DNA of 64,000 nt from Pseudochrobactrum sp. sp1633 (GTDB lineage Bacteria; Pseudomonadota; Alphaproteobacteria; Rhizobiales; Rhizobiaceae). The notes under the pieces were generated by a model. That model searched no databases. It was not told where the DNA came from and worked only from the letters and a program-made list of their open reading frames with translations. The position numbers and the translations under genes are program-made. Where the stretch lies: positions 62,001-126,000 of the forward strand of contig NZ_JARRAE010000006.1 of assembly GCF_030376605.1 (NCBI RefSeq), given 5' to 3'. Shown one piece after another: positions 11,536 to 23,143 of the stretch; positions within the stretch are counted from its first letter, which is position 1, and every line of letters starts with the position of its first letter.

Positions 11536-12464
11536 ACGCGCCTACCCGCTGCCTTGGCAGCCTTCTCACGGTCTTTCAGCATTTTCTCGCGGCTTTCCAT
11601 ACCGGTCGGTGTGAGCTGTACAGTCACACGGTCGTCCAGACGCATGTCGAGGCTGAGAATATCCCGACCCAGAATATTTTTAGTCCGTTGCAGCGTTTCA
11701 ACTTCTGCCAAGGCGCGCTTAACGCCCTGTTCAGGCAACAGAACCCGCACACCATTATCAAAAAGCAGATCCCAGCGGCGGTCAGAAACCCGCGCATAGG
11801 CGCGTACTTTCGCCGCCAGATCAGGATATGCAGAAACGATATCAATAAAGGCCTTACCGCGACTTGAAGCACCCTCACCCACCACCAGCGGCAGAGAAGC
11901 GTAACGGGAACCATTCAGCGGCACGATAGGCTTGCCTTCTTCATCAACCAGCAGCAGATCACGACCGGACTGCCACACAGCAAATGCCTTGCGCTCCTGA
12001 AGGGAGACAACAACCGAGCCCGGATAAACCTTACGGATTTCAACACCGGCAACCCAAGGCAGCGTTTCAATCGCCTGCCGCGCCTCATCCGCATTAAAGC
12101 CGATCAGTGAGGTTTCCCCGTCAAGGCCGAGCTTCTCCAGAATATCAATTTCAGATGTTTCATTGTTACCGGCAACGGTAACTTTCTCGATTGCAAAGCC
12201 AAAAGTTGAGGCTGTTGCTTTAATCACTTCATTCGTGTGGTTGCCGACAGCCATACCATAAAGGCCTGTTGCGCCGAGGAAACCAATCAAACCAAAAGTA
12301 CCCGCATAGCGCGGCACTTTAATCCCGCCGCCAAACAGGCGCGAGGCAATACGAAACGGCTTACGTAAAAAACGCGGAAGAACAAAAGCACTATGCGAAG
12401 CTGATGTACGGGACATCATCACATCACGGTCACTTCTGTCAGATCTCGCCTTTATCGCATGCAC
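11532..12464 (-). CDS. ftsQ: Cell division protein FtsQ
   Basis: Bitopic divisome protein linking cytoplasmic and periplasmic parts of the septum. 310 aa with a GTG start (12464) preceded by GGAGG at good spacing; this start overlaps the end of ddl by 13 nt. A cytoplasmic tail of about 50 residues, one transmembrane helix around residues 55-75 ([17 protein letters not shown]), a POTRA domain beginning near [10 protein letters not shown], and the FtsQ domain follow. Later ATG codons at residues 16 and 17 (MMSRTS) are possible alternative starts. Confidence 0.94.
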   Translation of the reverse strand: MHAIKARSDRSDRDVMMSRTSASHSAFVLPRFLRKPFRIASRLFGGGIKVPRYAGTFGLIGFLGATGLYGMAVGNHTNEVIKATASTFGFAIEKVTVAGNNETSEIDILEKLGLDGETSLIGFNADEARQAIETLPWVAGVEIRKVYPGSVVVSLQERKAFAVWQSGRDLLLVDEEGKPIVPLNGSRYASLPLVVGEGASSRGKAFIDIVSAYPDLAAKVRAYARVSDRRWDLLFDNGVRVLLPEQGVKRALAEVETLQRTKNILGRDILSLDMRLDDRVTVQLTPTGMESREKMLKDREKAAKAAGRRV

Positions 12465-13387
12465 GAGGCATCCTCCACCATCCAGCTCAACAACTCACCG
12501 AATGAATACCCTTCAGCCTTGGCAATATCCGGCACCAGAGAGGTCGGTGTCATGCCCGGCTGCGTATTCACTTCAAGCCAGATAAGCTCACCGTCGCCGG
12601 AGCCATTCTCATCAAAACGGAAATCGGAACGACTCACGCCGCGACACCCGATTGCCTGATGTGCCTGAAGTGCCATTATTTGTATTTTTTGGTAAATATT
12701 TGGTGAAATTTTCGCAGGACATTCATGTCGCGAGCCACCATCTGCATATTTTGAGTCATAATCGTAGAAAGAATGTGCCAGCGGAATGATTTCACACACG
12801 CCAAGAGCACGATCACCCATCACTGCGCAGGTTAATTCACGTCCGGCGACATAATGTTCAACCATGACCTCATCGCCGTACTTCCATTCGTCAGAGCCGA
12901 GAATCTGCGGAGGAGCACTCTGGCCTTCACGCACAATCACCACACCGAAGCTGGAACCTTCGCGAACCGGCTTCACCACATAAGGCGGCTGCATCGGATG
13001 TCCATTGCCGATATCAAAACGGTTCATCACGCGGGAAGACGCAATTGCCACACCGGCAGCACCGGCAACCAGCTTGGCGCGGCCTTTATCCATTGCCAGA
13101 GCCGAGGCCAGCACACCGGAATGTGTGTAAGGAATTTGCAGATATTCAAGAATACCCTGAATGGCACCATCCTCACCAAAGGGACCATGCAATGCGTTAA
13201 ACGCAACATCAGGCTTCAAATCAGCCAGCACCGCAGCAACATCGCGGCCAACATCAACACGTGTAACGCGGTAACCCTGATCTTCAAGTGCCTTGGCACA
13301 GGCCGCACCTGAGGAAAGACTGACCGGACGCTCCGATGAAAATCCGCCCATCAAGACAGCAACATGTTTACCTGTCATTTTAACCAT
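12452..13387 (-). CDS. ddl: D-alanine--D-alanine ligase
   Basis: ATP-grasp enzyme making the D-Ala-D-Ala dipeptide for MurF. 311 aa from ATG 13387, which has AGAGGGG immediately upstream; ATG 13378 ([12 protein letters not shown]) is an alternative, and the 13459 ORF opening is rejected because the extra residues are not family-like. Motifs include [26 protein letters not shown] and the C-terminal [17 protein letters not shown] with metal-binding residues. It overlaps ftsQ. It follows murB after a 537-bp gap, so it may have its own promoter. Confidence 0.96.
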   Translation of the reverse strand: MVKMTGKHVAVLMGGFSSERPVSLSSGAACAKALEDQGYRVTRVDVGRDVAAVLADLKPDVAFNALHGPFGEDGAIQGILEYLQIPYTHSGVLASALAMDKGRAKLVAGAAGVAIASSRVMNRFDIGNGHPMQPPYVVKPVREGSSFGVVIVREGQSAPPQILGSDEWKYGDEVMVEHYVAGRELTCAVMGDRALGVCEIIPLAHSFYDYDSKYADGGSRHECPAKISPNIYQKIQIMALQAHQAIGCRGVSRSDFRFDENGSGDGELIWLEVNTQPGMTPTSLVPDIAKAEGYSFGELLSWMVEDASCMR

Positions 13388-13924
13388 GTCCCCTCTGTCA
13401 GCACCGCTGATACGCATAAAACAAAACTCTGAGCCCGCCGGAGCTGAGCCGCATGTCAAACAGACATGCTAAACACATTAAAAATATTCCCTGGCGCACC
13501 GTACAATCAAAAATCCGAACCAAAATTCAGACAATTATACAGCGATCCGGCGGAAGACTTCCGCAGACACCAAAGGCAAAATTTACTTGCCGACCCAAAT
13601 CACTAACGCTTGTTCACTATAAGAATCAGAGAGTTGATTCTATGGCAAGCCCTTACAAAAAATTACGGGTCTTGCATCCGAATCAGATTAGCGTGAAGCC
13701 ACTGATTTCTTACAGTTTTTCATTAAACTCTTATTCCGGAAATTTATTTTAGCAAAATACAAAGACAGGACTCTTGACAGGGGCAAATCACCTTAAAATC
13801 CTGATTTTGGACACCTCAAAAGCAAATCGCCGCTACCCTCCCCGACAAGAGAAAACAACGGCGACAATCATAAATTCTGACAAGTTTCGTAGTCACGGAA
13901 CAACTGTCAGAATGATCGGGTAAC
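13388..13924. other. murB-ddl intergenic region
   Basis: 537 bp, AT-rich, no supported gene. It contains an inverted repeat GCATGT/ACATGC (13451-13456 and 13464-13469) in the ddl leader. A gap this long inside the otherwise tightly packed dcw cluster suggests an internal promoter for ddl-ftsQ-ftsA. Confidence 0.55.
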
Positions 13925-14890
13925 TCAATCCAGAAACGGGCTGACTTCACGTCCTTCAAGAAACTGGCCAAGGCGGCGAATTTCCCAATGCAGGTTAATA
14001 CCGGAATTTGCCCGCACTTTATTGCGCACAGTCTCACCCAGCAGCTCCAGATCATAACCACTGGCATTATTGCCATTGATCATGAAATTGCAGTGCATGG
14101 TCGACATATGCGCACCGCCGACGGTAAAACCACGGCAACCGGCATTGTCAATTTCTTTCCATGAAGATGTACCTTCAGGGTTTTTGAAAGTGGAACCGCC
14201 GGTCTTCTCACGGATCGGCTGCACAGTCTCGCGATGGTTCTGCACTTCATCCATCGCAGCACGGATAGCGGTAGCCTCACCGCGCGGACCTTCGAACAGC
14301 GCAGACGTAAAAATAAAATCTTTCGGCGCAGAGCAATGACGATAGGCATAGCCCATATCGGCGTTGCTCAACACATGCAGATTACCCTTGCGGTCAAGTG
14401 CACGCACTTCCAGAACCCGCTCGCAGGTCTCAACACCATTGGCACCGGCATTCATGCGCAATGCACCACCAATACCGCCCGGAATACCGTGGTAGAAATG
14501 GAAACCGGCAATGCCAGCCTCAAGGGCAGCCGCAGCTACGCGCTTGTCAGGCGTTGCCGTGCCGGCACGCAAACGCGTATCCGACACCTGCTCGACCTCA
14601 CCAAAGCCTTTGGCGGACAAACGCACTACAAAGCCCGGAATACCGCCTTCACGCACCAGAAGATTGGAGCCGATACCGACAGTCATCACCGGAATTTCTT
14701 CCGGCACATTTTTCAGGAATTCCGCCAGATCGTCTTCATCCGCGGGCTGAAACAGAACTTCCGCAGGACCACCGGCGCGAAACCATGTAATTTTATCCAT
14801 GCCGGAATTTGGTGTCAGACGTCCGCGAACACCGGACAAAGGTTTTTCAAGCTGTTTTAACAGCGCTTCACCATCAAGCTTTACAGCCAT
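13925..14890 (-). CDS. murB: UDP-N-acetylenolpyruvoylglucosamine reductase MurB
   Basis: FAD enzyme that reduces enolpyruvyl-UDP-GlcNAc to UDP-MurNAc. 321 aa from the ATG at 14890; a TTG at 14896 in the same frame is less likely. It has the type II MurB layout, with an FAD-binding N-terminal part ([13 protein letters not shown]), [20 protein letters not shown], and the C-terminal substrate domain with GGSTFKNP containing the catalytic Ser. It is separated from murC by a 139-bp palindromic element and from ddl by 537 bp. Confidence 0.96.
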   Translation of the reverse strand: MAVKLDGEALLKQLEKPLSGVRGRLTPNSGMDKITWFRAGGPAEVLFQPADEDDLAEFLKNVPEEIPVMTVGIGSNLLVREGGIPGFVVRLSAKGFGEVEQVSDTRLRAGTATPDKRVAAAALEAGIAGFHFYHGIPGGIGGALRMNAGANGVETCERVLEVRALDRKGNLHVLSNADMGYAYRHCSAPKDFIFTSALFEGPRGEATAIRAAMDEVQNHRETVQPIREKTGGSTFKNPEGTSSWKEIDNAGCRGFTVGGAHMSTMHCNFMINGNNASGYDLELLGETVRNKVRANSGINLHWEIRRLGQFLEGREVSPFLD

Positions 14891-15040
14891 TTTCAACCAT
14901 CTCTCTTAAATCGATCCGGACTTCAAATTTTCCGGATTATAAGCATCGCACAATTCGGATAAGGTCAGGAGAAAGGCGGCAGGATCAAGGCATTATCCCC
15001 GATCCGTACCGGTATTTTTTTAAAGTCCGCTACATTTCAG

Positions 15041-15179
15041 TGTCTGAATCAAAAAGCGACAGACGCAAGCGAAAATGGTGATTTTTGAGCATCCGAACGG
15101 AGCGTACATATTGTACGTGTGTACGGAAGCGGAGAAAATTGCCATTTGCAGCCAAGTCGGGCGACTTTTGGATCAGACA
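15041..15179. repeat. Palindromic 3'-UTR element, copy A (after murC)
   Basis: Outer arms TGTCTGA (15041-15047) and TCAGACA (15173-15179); middle arms around AAAATGGTGATTTT and AAAATTGCCATTT; apical stem CGTAC/GTACG (15103-15107, 15113-15117) with a 5-nt loop. Its right end lies one base from the murC stop codon (15183-15181). One of five copies in the window. Confidence 0.9.
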
Positions 15180-15180
15180 C

Positions 15181-16587
15181 TCAGGCAGTAACGGTACCAC
15201 CAAGCTGCTTAGGCAATGCATAAGCCCATTGCGTGATGTTGCCGGCGCCGAGGAACACGACAAAATCGCCTTCCTGCGCCAATCCTTTGATGATTTCAGG
15301 CAAGTGTGCAGGGTCTTCCAGATAGCGTGCATCACGATGACCGGCGGTCTTGATCTTGCTGACCAGCGTTTCCGAAGTCACGCCTTCAATCGGATCTTCA
15401 CCGGCAGTATAAACCGGCGCAATCAGCACAGTATCCGCATCGTTGAAGCAGGTGGAGAAATCATCAAACAGGCTCGCCAGACGCGTAAAGCGGTGCGGCT
15501 GGGCAATAGCAATAACGCGCTTTGATGCGGCTTCACGGGCAGCTTTCAGCACAGCCTTAATTTCAACCGGATGGTGACCGTAATCGTCGAAAATTTCAAC
15601 GCCGTTCCACGAGCCGGTATGGGTAAAGCGACGCTTCACACCACCAAAGCCGGACAGACCTTTACGGATATCATCAGCAGTCAGGCCAAGCTCATGGGCA
15701 ACAGCAATAGCAGCCGTGGCATTGGACACGTTGTGACGACCTGGCATCGGCAGACGCAGATCATTGATCTCAACAGTCTCGCCCTTACGATCACGGATGA
15801 CCACGTCAAAAATGGAAACAGCACCATCCATACGATGATTGGAAAAACGCACATCGGCCTGCGGATTTTCACCATAGGTAATCACGCGGCGGTCTTCGAT
15901 ACGGCTTACCAGTGCCTGCACTTCAGGATGGTCAAGACACATTACGCCGAAGCCATAGAATGGTACATTTTCGACAAACTGACGGAAGGCCGCCCGCACA
16001 TTATCGAACGAGCCGTAATGGTCGAGATGTTCCGGATCAATATTGGTGATAACCGCAATATCCGCAGGTAATTTGAGGAAAGTACCGTCGCTCTCGTCGG
16101 CCTCAACCACCATCCACTCACCCTCACCCATACGGGCATTGGTGCCATAGGCATTGATGATGCCGCCATTGATAACAGTCGGATCAAGGCGACCAGCTTC
16201 CAGAAGCGTCGCAACCATCGAGGTCGTGGTGGTCTTGCCATGCGTTCCGCCAATGGCAATCGCCTGACGGAAGCGCATCAGCTCGGCCAGCATTTCCGCA
16301 CGACGCACGATCGGCAGCAGGTTTTCCCGCGCCTCAACCAGTTCCGGATTATTCTGGCGGATAGCCGTGGAAACCACCACAACATCAGCCTTGCCGATAT
16401 TCTCAGCTTTGTGACCGACAAAAACTTCAATGCCTTTATCGCGCAAACGCTGCACATTGGCACCATCAGCCTGATCCGAACCCTGAACCTTATAACCCAG
16501 ATTATGCAGCACTTCCGCAATGCCGCTCATGCCAATGCCGCCGATTCCGATAAAATGAACCAGACCAATATTCAGAGGCATTTTCAT
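15181..16587 (-). CDS. murC: UDP-N-acetylmuramate--L-alanine ligase MurC
   Basis: Adds L-Ala to UDP-MurNAc, the first amino-acid step of the stem peptide. 468 aa. N-terminal Rossmann motif [20 protein letters not shown]-binding [13 protein letters not shown], the central Mur ligase domain and a C-terminal domain with PHRFTR. ATG at 16587 overlaps the murG stop (ATGA) and has AAGGAAA upstream. The stop codon is directly followed by palindromic element copy A. Confidence 0.98.
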   Translation of the reverse strand: MKMPLNIGLVHFIGIGGIGMSGIAEVLHNLGYKVQGSDQADGANVQRLRDKGIEVFVGHKAENIGKADVVVVSTAIRQNNPELVEARENLLPIVRRAEMLAELMRFRQAIAIGGTHGKTTTTSMVATLLEAGRLDPTVINGGIINAYGTNARMGEGEWMVVEADESDGTFLKLPADIAVITNIDPEHLDHYGSFDNVRAAFRQFVENVPFYGFGVMCLDHPEVQALVSRIEDRRVITYGENPQADVRFSNHRMDGAVSIFDVVIRDRKGETVEINDLRLPMPGRHNVSNATAAIAVAHELGLTADDIRKGLSGFGGVKRRFTHTGSWNGVEIFDDYGHHPVEIKAVLKAAREAASKRVIAIAQPHRFTRLASLFDDFSTCFNDADTVLIAPVYTAGEDPIEGVTSETLVSKIKTAGHRDARYLEDPAHLPEIIKGLAQEGDFVVFLGAGNITQWAYALPKQLGGTVTA

Positions 16588-17717
16588 GCGCGTTTTCCTT
16601 CTTTGTATTCAGAAACAGACAATCCCGCTGCAATAGCCTCGGACAGATCAGCAAGCAACCGTGTTGCGTCAGGTCGGCCGGAACTTTTTGCCCGTTCTGC
16701 CATATCTGCCAGCCGCTGCGGCTCATTCAGCGCAGCAATCAGAATTCTCGCCAGTGTTTCCGGCTTCAGTTCAGATTGGCGGATCACCTCACCGCCCCCT
16801 GCCTTTGCCAGCGCTTCCGCATTCGCCGCCTGATCATGATCAAGCGCAAACGGAAACGGCACCAGCAAGCTCGGACGGCCAATGGCTGCAATTTCAGAAA
16901 CAGTGGAAGCACCGGAGCGGGACAACACAAAATGCGCTTGCGCCATCATCTCCGGCAAATTGCCAAAGAATGGCGCAACCTGCGCTTTAACGCCAAGCTT
17001 CTCATAGGCTTTGCGGCAGATCACTTCATCTTCAGGCCGTGCCTGCTGGGTAACAAACAGTCTTTCGCGCTCATCCATCTCGAGAAGAGCAACGGCAGCA
17101 GGAACCACAGTTGAAAAATATTGCGCACCCTGACTGCCGCCAAATACCAGCAGACGGAAGACATCAGGCTCAATGGAAGGCTTGTAGGCAACATTGGTCT
17201 GCGCCAGAACGCTCGGGCGCACAGGATTACCTGTCTGCACGGTTTTAGCAGCATGAGTGCCGCCTTCAGCAGAGAGAAAACCACCGGCAATGGCAGTCAC
17301 ACGGGCAGACAGGCCTTTATTGGCACGCCCCATCACCGCATTCTGCTCATGGATAAGCGTTGGTATGCCCATGCGGGAGGCCGCATAGAGCGGCGGTAAA
17401 GTCGGATAACCGCCAAAGCCAACAACCAGTTTCGGTTTCAGACGACGAAACAACCGACGACAATCAAGATTACCCTGCCACAGACTGTAAAATGTTTTAG
17501 CCAGAGCAATCGGATTTTTACCGGCGATGGTTGCGGAGCGCACCACATGCACATGGTTCTTGTCAAAACCGGATACAAAACGCTGCGCCCTATCATCTGT
17601 TACCAGATGCACATCATAACCGTCATTGGTCAGTTCATGCGCAAGCGCTTCAGCCGGAAACAAATGTCCGCCGGTACCGCCTGCTGCCAAAACGATAACA
17701 CCCTTTGTCATCATCAT
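16584..17717 (-). CDS. murG: UDP-GlcNAc:lipid I transferase MurG
   Basis: Peripheral membrane GT28 glycosyltransferase converting lipid I to lipid II. 377 aa from the first of three consecutive ATG codons (17717, 17714, 17711); the ORF opens at 17753 but the extra residues are not family-like. Glycine loop [13 protein letters not shown] at the N-terminus, [12 protein letters not shown], and the C-domain donor-binding segment ([22 protein letters not shown]) are present. Translationally coupled to murC; 70 bp downstream of ftsW. Confidence 0.97.
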   Translation of the reverse strand: MMMTKGVIVLAAGGTGGHLFPAEALAHELTNDGYDVHLVTDDRAQRFVSGFDKNHVHVVRSATIAGKNPIALAKTFYSLWQGNLDCRRLFRRLKPKLVVGFGGYPTLPPLYAASRMGIPTLIHEQNAVMGRANKGLSARVTAIAGGFLSAEGGTHAAKTVQTGNPVRPSVLAQTNVAYKPSIEPDVFRLLVFGGSQGAQYFSTVVPAAVALLEMDERERLFVTQQARPEDEVICRKAYEKLGVKAQVAPFFGNLPEMMAQAHFVLSRSGASTVSEIAAIGRPSLLVPFPFALDHDQAANAEALAKAGGGEVIRQSELKPETLARILIAALNEPQRLADMAERAKSSGRPDATRLLADLSEAIAAGLSVSEYKEGKRA

Positions 17718-17787
17718 CCGATCTGTATTTTTTAAACAAACAGCTCCGAACAATCATCCTTCGGAACTGCGCAATTCGTCTTATAAT

Positions 17788-18939
17788 TTAAAGCGCAGGA
17801 ATACGCTCGCCTGCGCCTTTCAGCGTGGCAGACATCCGGCGTTCAGGATTATGCCGTGTCAGCGCCAGCAAAATGCCCATCGTAATTGCAATCGCCACCA
17901 GCGATGAACCACCATAGGAAATAAACGGCAGGGTCATCCCCTTGGCAGGCATCAGATGCAAATTCACAGCCATATTAATAATGGACTGGAAACCGAACAG
18001 AATAACAATACCGGAAATTGCCAGCCGCGTGAAAGCATCACGCTCTTTCATTGCCACAACGAGACCGCGGATCACAATAAAAGCAAACAGCAGCATAATC
18101 AGAATACAAAGAATAATGCCGTATTCCTCCGCCGCAACGGAGAAAATAAAGTCCGTATGGCTATCAGGAATAATGCGCTTGATCGTGCCTTCACCCGGCC
18201 CCTGACCAAACCAGCCACCGCTGATAATCGCCTCACGTCCGCTATCAACCTGGAACGTATCGCCCTCGCCGGTCATGAACCGGTCAATACGGCCCGCCAC
18301 ATGCGGGAAGAATGTATAGGCGCTAAGTCCCCCGACGACAGCCAGACCGCCGAGCACAATAATCCATATCCACGGCATACCGGCGAGAAAGAACATTGCG
18401 CCCCAGCTCACTGCCGTCAGCGTGGTTTGTCCGAAATCCGGCTGCGCCATCAACAGCGCTGCCACCAAACCAAACAGCAGCATCGCCAGCAGATTGCCCG
18501 GCATATCGCCGCTGCGTTCCTGCTCAGAGAACAGCCATGCGCAAATCACGACAAAAGCGGGTTTCATAAATTCTGACGGCTGAATGGAAATACCGGCAAG
18601 CGATACCCAGCGCCGCGCACCCTTGACTTCAATCCCGAAAAACAGTGCCGCAACCATCAGCAACAGCGCAACACAGAGCAGGATCAGCGCAAAACGGCGC
18701 ACCAGACGCGGGCTTAGGAATGATGTGCCGATCATTGCAATCAGCGCAGGGATCATGAAGAAAATCTGACGCTCAACAAAATGGAAACTATCAAGACCGA
18801 TACGCTCCGCCACTGCAGGGCTTGCCGCATAGGACAGCAAAATGCCGAGCCCCATCAGCGCCAGACAGGCAGCCAGAAAATAACGGTCAATTGTCCACCA
18901 CCAATTGGCGACCGGCCCGCGGTCTACGCGACTAACCAT
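17788..18939 (-). CDS. ftsW: Septal peptidoglycan polymerase FtsW (SEDS family)
   Basis: Lipid II polymerase acting with FtsI at the septum. 383 aa with about ten transmembrane helices and SEDS hallmarks (KGARRWVSLAGISIQPSEF near residue 115 and, towards the end, KGMTLPFISYGGSS). The start ATG shares one base with the murD stop (TGATG). The long periplasmic loop (VAGRIDRFMTGEGD to PDSHTDFIFS) is normal. Confidence 0.97.
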   Translation of the reverse strand: MVSRVDRGPVANWWWTIDRYFLAACLALMGLGILLSYAASPAVAERIGLDSFHFVERQIFFMIPALIAMIGTSFLSPRLVRRFALILLCVALLLMVAALFFGIEVKGARRWVSLAGISIQPSEFMKPAFVVICAWLFSEQERSGDMPGNLLAMLLFGLVAALLMAQPDFGQTTLTAVSWGAMFFLAGMPWIWIIVLGGLAVVGGLSAYTFFPHVAGRIDRFMTGEGDTFQVDSGREAIISGGWFGQGPGEGTIKRIIPDSHTDFIFSVAAEEYGIILCILIMLLFAFIVIRGLVVAMKERDAFTRLAISGIVILFGFQSIINMAVNLHLMPAKGMTLPFISYGGSSLVAIAITMGILLALTRHNPERRMSATLKGAGERIPAL

Positions 18940-20348
18940 CAGTCTGTTCTCCCTATTGGTGCAAATCCCTGAAGCGTCATGACCTTATCGCGGAACGCGT
19001 TCCCGCGTTTTTCAAAATTTGCGAATTGGTCAAAACTGGCACAGGCTGGCGACAAGAGCACCACAGGCTCATTAGCCGCGTCATTCGCTGCATCATGTGC
19101 CGCATGCTCTATCGCTGCATCCAGCGTGTGGCTAATCTCAAACGGCACATCACTGCCAAGCGTTGCCGCAAATTGCGCAGCCGCCTCGCCAATCAGATAG
19201 GCTTTGGTAATCCGCGGAAAGAAGGTGTGCAGGCTTTCAATACCACCGCTTTTCGGCAGACCGCCCGCAATCCAGTAAAGCTTAGGAAATGACGAAAGTG
19301 CCGGTGCTGTTGCTTCGGCATTCGTTGCTTTGGAATCGTTGATGAACAGGGTTTTACCCTGATGACCGACCTGCTCCATACGATGGGCAAGACCGGGAAA
19401 ACTGCGTAAGCCCCCAAGGATTTGCTCCAAAGAAAGACCGACAGTAAAACAGGCAACAATCGCTGCCAGTGCGTTCTGCGCATTATGCGCACCGCGCAGA
19501 GAGCCGATACCCTCCAGCGACAGCAGCCACTCAGCCTGACCATTTTCTGAACGATAGATATCAGCGCCTTGGGCATAAAAACCGTTTTGCAGCACCTGAT
19601 CCTTAGAGAAACGGATCAGTCTTTTGCCCGACTTTTCCAACCGCTCAGCAATGGCAGCGCAATAAGCATCATCAACAGCTACGATTGCCGTATCACTGCC
19701 TGCAACCAGACGTTCTTTGATCGCGGCATAATTCTCCATCGTGCCGTGCCGGTCGAGATGATCCGGTGTCAGGTTGAGCAAGATACCGGCTGTGGGATTG
19801 AGCGAAGGTGCCAGATCAATCTGGTAGGACGAACATTCAACCACATAATTGCGGCCATCCGCCGGCGCCTCAAGCGACATCACGGCAGTACCAATATTAC
19901 CGCCAAGCTGCATATCGCGACCGGAGGCTTTGATAATATGCGCAATCAGTGCCGTTGTGGTCGATTTGCCATTGGTGCCGGTAATAGCGACAAACGGGCA
20001 ATCAGCACCCGCTGCAAGTGCAGCACTGCGCTCACGGCAAAACAGCTCCACATCCCCAATCACCGGAACCTGTGACTGATGCGCCAGTTCCACGCTCCAA
20101 TGCGGCTGCGGATGGGTCAATGGTACACCCGGTGAGAGCACAAAAGCACTGAAAGCCGACCAATCTGCTTCGCGCAAATCCTGCGTGGCGATCCCCTCGC
20201 TCATTGCGCGGGTAACACTGTCCGGATTATCATCCCACGCCACAACCTTCACACCACCGGCGATCATAGCTTTGGCTGTTGCAATACCAGACCCGCCAAG
20301 GCCAAACAGCGCAACAGTTTTATCTTTCAGGGTCAGGGTTGGGATCAT
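18939..20348 (-). CDS. murD: UDP-N-acetylmuramoyl-L-alanine--D-glutamate ligase MurD
   Basis: Adds D-Glu to the stem peptide. 469 aa from ATG 20348 ([20 protein letters not shown]); the more upstream TTG at 20369 is rejected. The ATP-binding motif [13 protein letters not shown] and the central and C-terminal Mur ligase domains are intact. A 125-bp gap with two hairpins separates it from mraY, so expression may be modulated there. One-base stop/start overlap with ftsW. Confidence 0.97.
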   Translation of the reverse strand: MIPTLTLKDKTVALFGLGGSGIATAKAMIAGGVKVVAWDDNPDSVTRAMSEGIATQDLREADWSAFSAFVLSPGVPLTHPQPHWSVELAHQSQVPVIGDVELFCRERSAALAAGADCPFVAITGTNGKSTTTALIAHIIKASGRDMQLGGNIGTAVMSLEAPADGRNYVVECSSYQIDLAPSLNPTAGILLNLTPDHLDRHGTMENYAAIKERLVAGSDTAIVAVDDAYCAAIAERLEKSGKRLIRFSKDQVLQNGFYAQGADIYRSENGQAEWLLSLEGIGSLRGAHNAQNALAAIVACFTVGLSLEQILGGLRSFPGLAHRMEQVGHQGKTLFINDSKATNAEATAPALSSFPKLYWIAGGLPKSGGIESLHTFFPRITKAYLIGEAAAQFAATLGSDVPFEISHTLDAAIEHAAHDAANDAANEPVVLLSPACASFDQFANFEKRGNAFRDKVMTLQGFAPIGRTD

Positions 20349-20400
20349 GGTCAGGCCGCCAGTCGACAATGCGTTCAGTCAATAATGTAAAAACATATTC

Positions 20401-20458
20401 GCCGGATTATCACTCCGGCATCTTTATAAACAATGAAGCTGCCCGCATAACGGGCAGC
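20401..20458 (-). promoter_or_regulatory. Tandem hairpins between mraY and murD
   Basis: GCTGCCCG (20438-20445) pairs with CGGGCAGC (20451-20458) 15 nt after the mraY stop, followed on the minus strand by a T-rich stretch and a second stem, GCCGGA/TCCGGC (20401-20406 and 20414-20419). It could be a partial terminator or an mRNA-stability element inside the operon. Confidence 0.45.
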
Positions 20459-20473
20459 CTGATTAGAGCTGTC

Positions 20474-21556
20474 TTAACGCAGTTTCAGCGTTGAAAGACC
20501 GATCATCGCCAGAATAATCGCAATGATCCAGAAGCGGATAACGACCTGACTTTCCGTCCAGCCTTTTTTCTCAAAATGGTGATGGATCGGCGCCATCAGG
20601 AACACACGCTTGCCGGTCAATTTAAACCAGCCCACCTGAATGATAACGGACAGCGCTTCCATAACGAACAGACCACCGATAATCGCCAGCACGATTTCAT
20701 GCTTGGTCGCAACCGCAACCGCACCCAGCATACCGCCCAGTGCGAGCGATCCGGTATCGCCCATAAAGATCGCAGCAGGCGGAGCATTGAACCAGAGGAA
20801 GCCCAGACCGGCACCAATCACCGCACCAAGAATAACGGCCAGTTCACCGGTGCCCGGTACGAAGTGAATTTGCAAGTAATCAGCAAAAATCGCGTTACCG
20901 GAAAGATAGGCAATAAAGCCAAAAGAAGCCGCAGCAACCATCACCGGCACAATCGCAAGACCATCCAGACCATCGGTAAAGTTCACGGCATTACCGGAAC
21001 CAACCATAACAAAGGCCGCGAAAGGAATAAAAAACCAGCTGAGATCAATCAGCATGCCTTTGACAAACGGGAAAGTCAGCGACGATGAGAATGGTTCCTG
21101 CCCAGTGCGCATAATGACATAGGCAGCAATCGCAGCAATGATGAACTCAAGTCCGAGACGCGCCTTGCCGGAAAAGCCTTTATCCGACTGTTTGGTAACT
21201 TTGAGATAATCGTCATAAAAACCGATGGCACCAAAGCTGATTGTTACCAGCAGCACCACCCAGACATAAACGCTTTTGAGATTGCCCCAGAGCATGACCG
21301 AAGCCAATGTTCCGAAAAGGATCATCAACCCGCCCATTGTCGGCGTACCGGCTTTTTTAAAGTGAGTCTGAGGGCCATCCGCACGGATTGGCTGGCCGCG
21401 TCCCTGACGAACACGCAAACTGTTGATAATGCGTGGCCCAAGCAAAAAGACCAGCAAAGCTGATGTGATCAGCGCACCGCCGGTGCGGAAAGTAATATAG
21501 CGGAACACATTGAAAAATGACAAGTGATCCGCAGCATTGGCTAATAACATCAGCAT
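20474..21556 (-). CDS. mraY: Phospho-MurNAc-pentapeptide transferase MraY
   Basis: Integral membrane enzyme transferring phospho-MurNAc-pentapeptide to undecaprenyl phosphate (lipid I). 360 aa with about ten transmembrane helices. The Asp-rich motif [10 protein letters not shown] and the metal-binding [13 protein letters not shown] are visible, as is the late His-rich segment [12 protein letters not shown]. It lies between murF (147 bp) and murD (125 bp); both gaps are larger than elsewhere in the cluster. Confidence 0.98.
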   Translation of the reverse strand: MLMLLANAADHLSFFNVFRYITFRTGGALITSALLVFLLGPRIINSLRVRQGRGQPIRADGPQTHFKKAGTPTMGGLMILFGTLASVMLWGNLKSVYVWVVLLVTISFGAIGFYDDYLKVTKQSDKGFSGKARLGLEFIIAAIAAYVIMRTGQEPFSSSLTFPFVKGMLIDLSWFFIPFAAFVMVGSGNAVNFTDGLDGLAIVPVMVAAASFGFIAYLSGNAIFADYLQIHFVPGTGELAVILGAVIGAGLGFLWFNAPPAAIFMGDTGSLALGGMLGAVAVATKHEIVLAIIGGLFVMEALSVIIQVGWFKLTGKRVFLMAPIHHHFEKKGWTESQVVIRFWIIAIILAMIGLSTLKLR

Positions 21557-21703
21557 CGGGTGAATGCCCTTCAGGTCAGTATCGGTACTTTAATACACAG
21601 CATTACTCACAAACGCAGTGCTTAGTTCCTGTTATTCTTGAGCAGCCATATTGGCTGTATATGGAAAATCCGATCTCATACTTTGAGTATGAAACCGGTA
21701 TAA

Positions 21704-23143
21704 TTACTCTGCTGCCTCTGAGATCGCATATTTTTTCAGCAATGCATTGACGATTTTTACAAAGCCTATCGATTTTGACGACTTAATCATCACCACATCT
21801 CCGGGACGCACTGCTTTGACTACAAGTGGAAGCAGTTCGTCAACGCTTTCCCGATACTCAACCTGAATTTCTGCGGGCATTGCGGATTTCAGGGCACTCA
21901 TATGTGCGCCGCCGATGAAGAGCATATTCACATGCGCATCAACAATCGGACGCGCCAGATCGCCGTGCAGCTTGGAGGATTGCTTGCCAAGTTCCAGCAT
22001 ATCGCCGAGTACAGCAATGCGCCGTCCCTTCTCAGCTCCCTCACCTTGCGGCTCAGTAGCTTCCAGCAGCGAAAGCGCTGCACGCATAGAAGCCGGATTG
22101 GCATTATAGCTTTCATCAATCAGCGTGAAAGTGCCTTCGCCATGACGCAGGTGATATTGCGCGCCCCGTCCGGCCTCAGCCTGTAAACTGGCAAGCGCCA
22201 GCACAACTTTGGTCATATCCGCGCCGACAAGATGCGCAGCGCCCATGACCGCCAGCATATTTTGCACCATATGGCGTCCGGGAGCGCTGATCTTAACCGC
22301 GGCTTCCTGTCCGGCAAGAGAAACAGTGATGCAGGAGCAATCGGATTTCATCACCAGATCGCGCAGTTTATAGGTCGAGCGCGCATTTTCACCGAATGTC
22401 GCAATATGTTCGATACCGGCTGCAACGGCCAGTGTTTCCAGCTGTTTGAAACGCTTATCGTCACGGTTCAAAAGCGCATAACCACCGGGCAATACGCCTT
22501 CGAAAATCTCGGCCTTGGCAACAGCAATTTCTTCCAGATTAGCGAAATGTCCAAGATGAGCCGGTGCAATCAGCGTAATGGCTGCGACATGCGGTTGAAC
22601 CATTTTCACCAACGGGCGAATTTCGTCATGATGGTTCATGCCAATTTCAAAAACGCCGTAATCAGCATCTTCAGGCATGCGCGCCAAAGTCAGCGGCACA
22701 CCCCAGTGATTATTGAAGGAGGCTGCTGATGCATGCACTTTTCCGCAAGCGGACAGAACGTGACGCAGCGCTTCCTTGGTCGTGGTTTTGCCAACAGAAC
22801 CAGTAACAGCAATGATCTGCGCTTTCGAGCGAGCACGCGAGGCAAGCCCGAGGCGGGTCAATGCCGCGAGCACATCATCAACCACAATCATCGGCACTTG
22901 TAATTTGCCCAGCGCAGGCAAACGCGCTTCAGTCACAACCAGCAGGCCTGCGCCCGCTGCCATAGCAGAGGTTGCAAAATCATGCCCGTCAAAGACATCG
23001 CCTTTAATGGCGAAAAAAGCTTCACCCTTACGCAGGGTTCGGGAATCGATTGAAATACCGGTAATGCCCACAGGAAGATGGCCGACAGGCCGCCCCTCCA
23101 TTGCTTTTACCATATCAGCCGATTTCCATAGAATATCATTCAT
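21704..23143 (-). CDS. murF: UDP-MurNAc-tripeptide--D-Ala-D-Ala ligase MurF
   Basis: Completes the UDP-MurNAc-pentapeptide in the cytoplasm. 479 aa. It has an N-terminal uridine-binding domain, the ATP loop [18 protein letters not shown] (about residues 114-131), the central domain with [11 protein letters not shown], and the C-terminal domain containing [15 protein letters not shown]. The ATG overlaps the murE stop by four bases, so the two ligases are coupled. Confidence 0.97.
   Translation of the reverse strand: MNDILWKSADMVKAMEGRPVGHLPVGITGISIDSRTLRKGEAFFAIKGDVFDGHDFATSAMAAGAGLLVVTEARLPALGKLQVPMIVVDDVLAALTRLGLASRARSKAQIIAVTGSVGKTTTKEALRHVLSACGKVHASAASFNNHWGVPLTLARMPEDADYGVFEIGMNHHDEIRPLVKMVQPHVAAITLIAPAHLGHFANLEEIAVAKAEIFEGVLPGGYALLNRDDKRFKQLETLAVAAGIEHIATFGENARSTYKLRDLVMKSDCSCITVSLAGQEAAVKISAPGRHMVQNMLAVMGAAHLVGADMTKVVLALASLQAEAGRGAQYHLRHGEGTFTLIDESYNANPASMRAALSLLEATEPQGEGAEKGRRIAVLGDMLELGKQSSKLHGDLARPIVDAHVNMLFIGGAHMSALKSAMPAEIQVEYRESVDELLPLVVKAVRPGDVVMIKSSKSIGFVKIVNALLKKYAISEAAE

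Noticed and set aside
13453-13752. 99-codon plus-strand frame between murB and ddl
   Set aside because: No ribosome site, odd composition, overlaps the ddl leader.
13777-13803. Plus-strand TTGACA followed by TAAAAT
   Set aside because: Spacer of about 14 nt is too short and no plus-strand gene follows.
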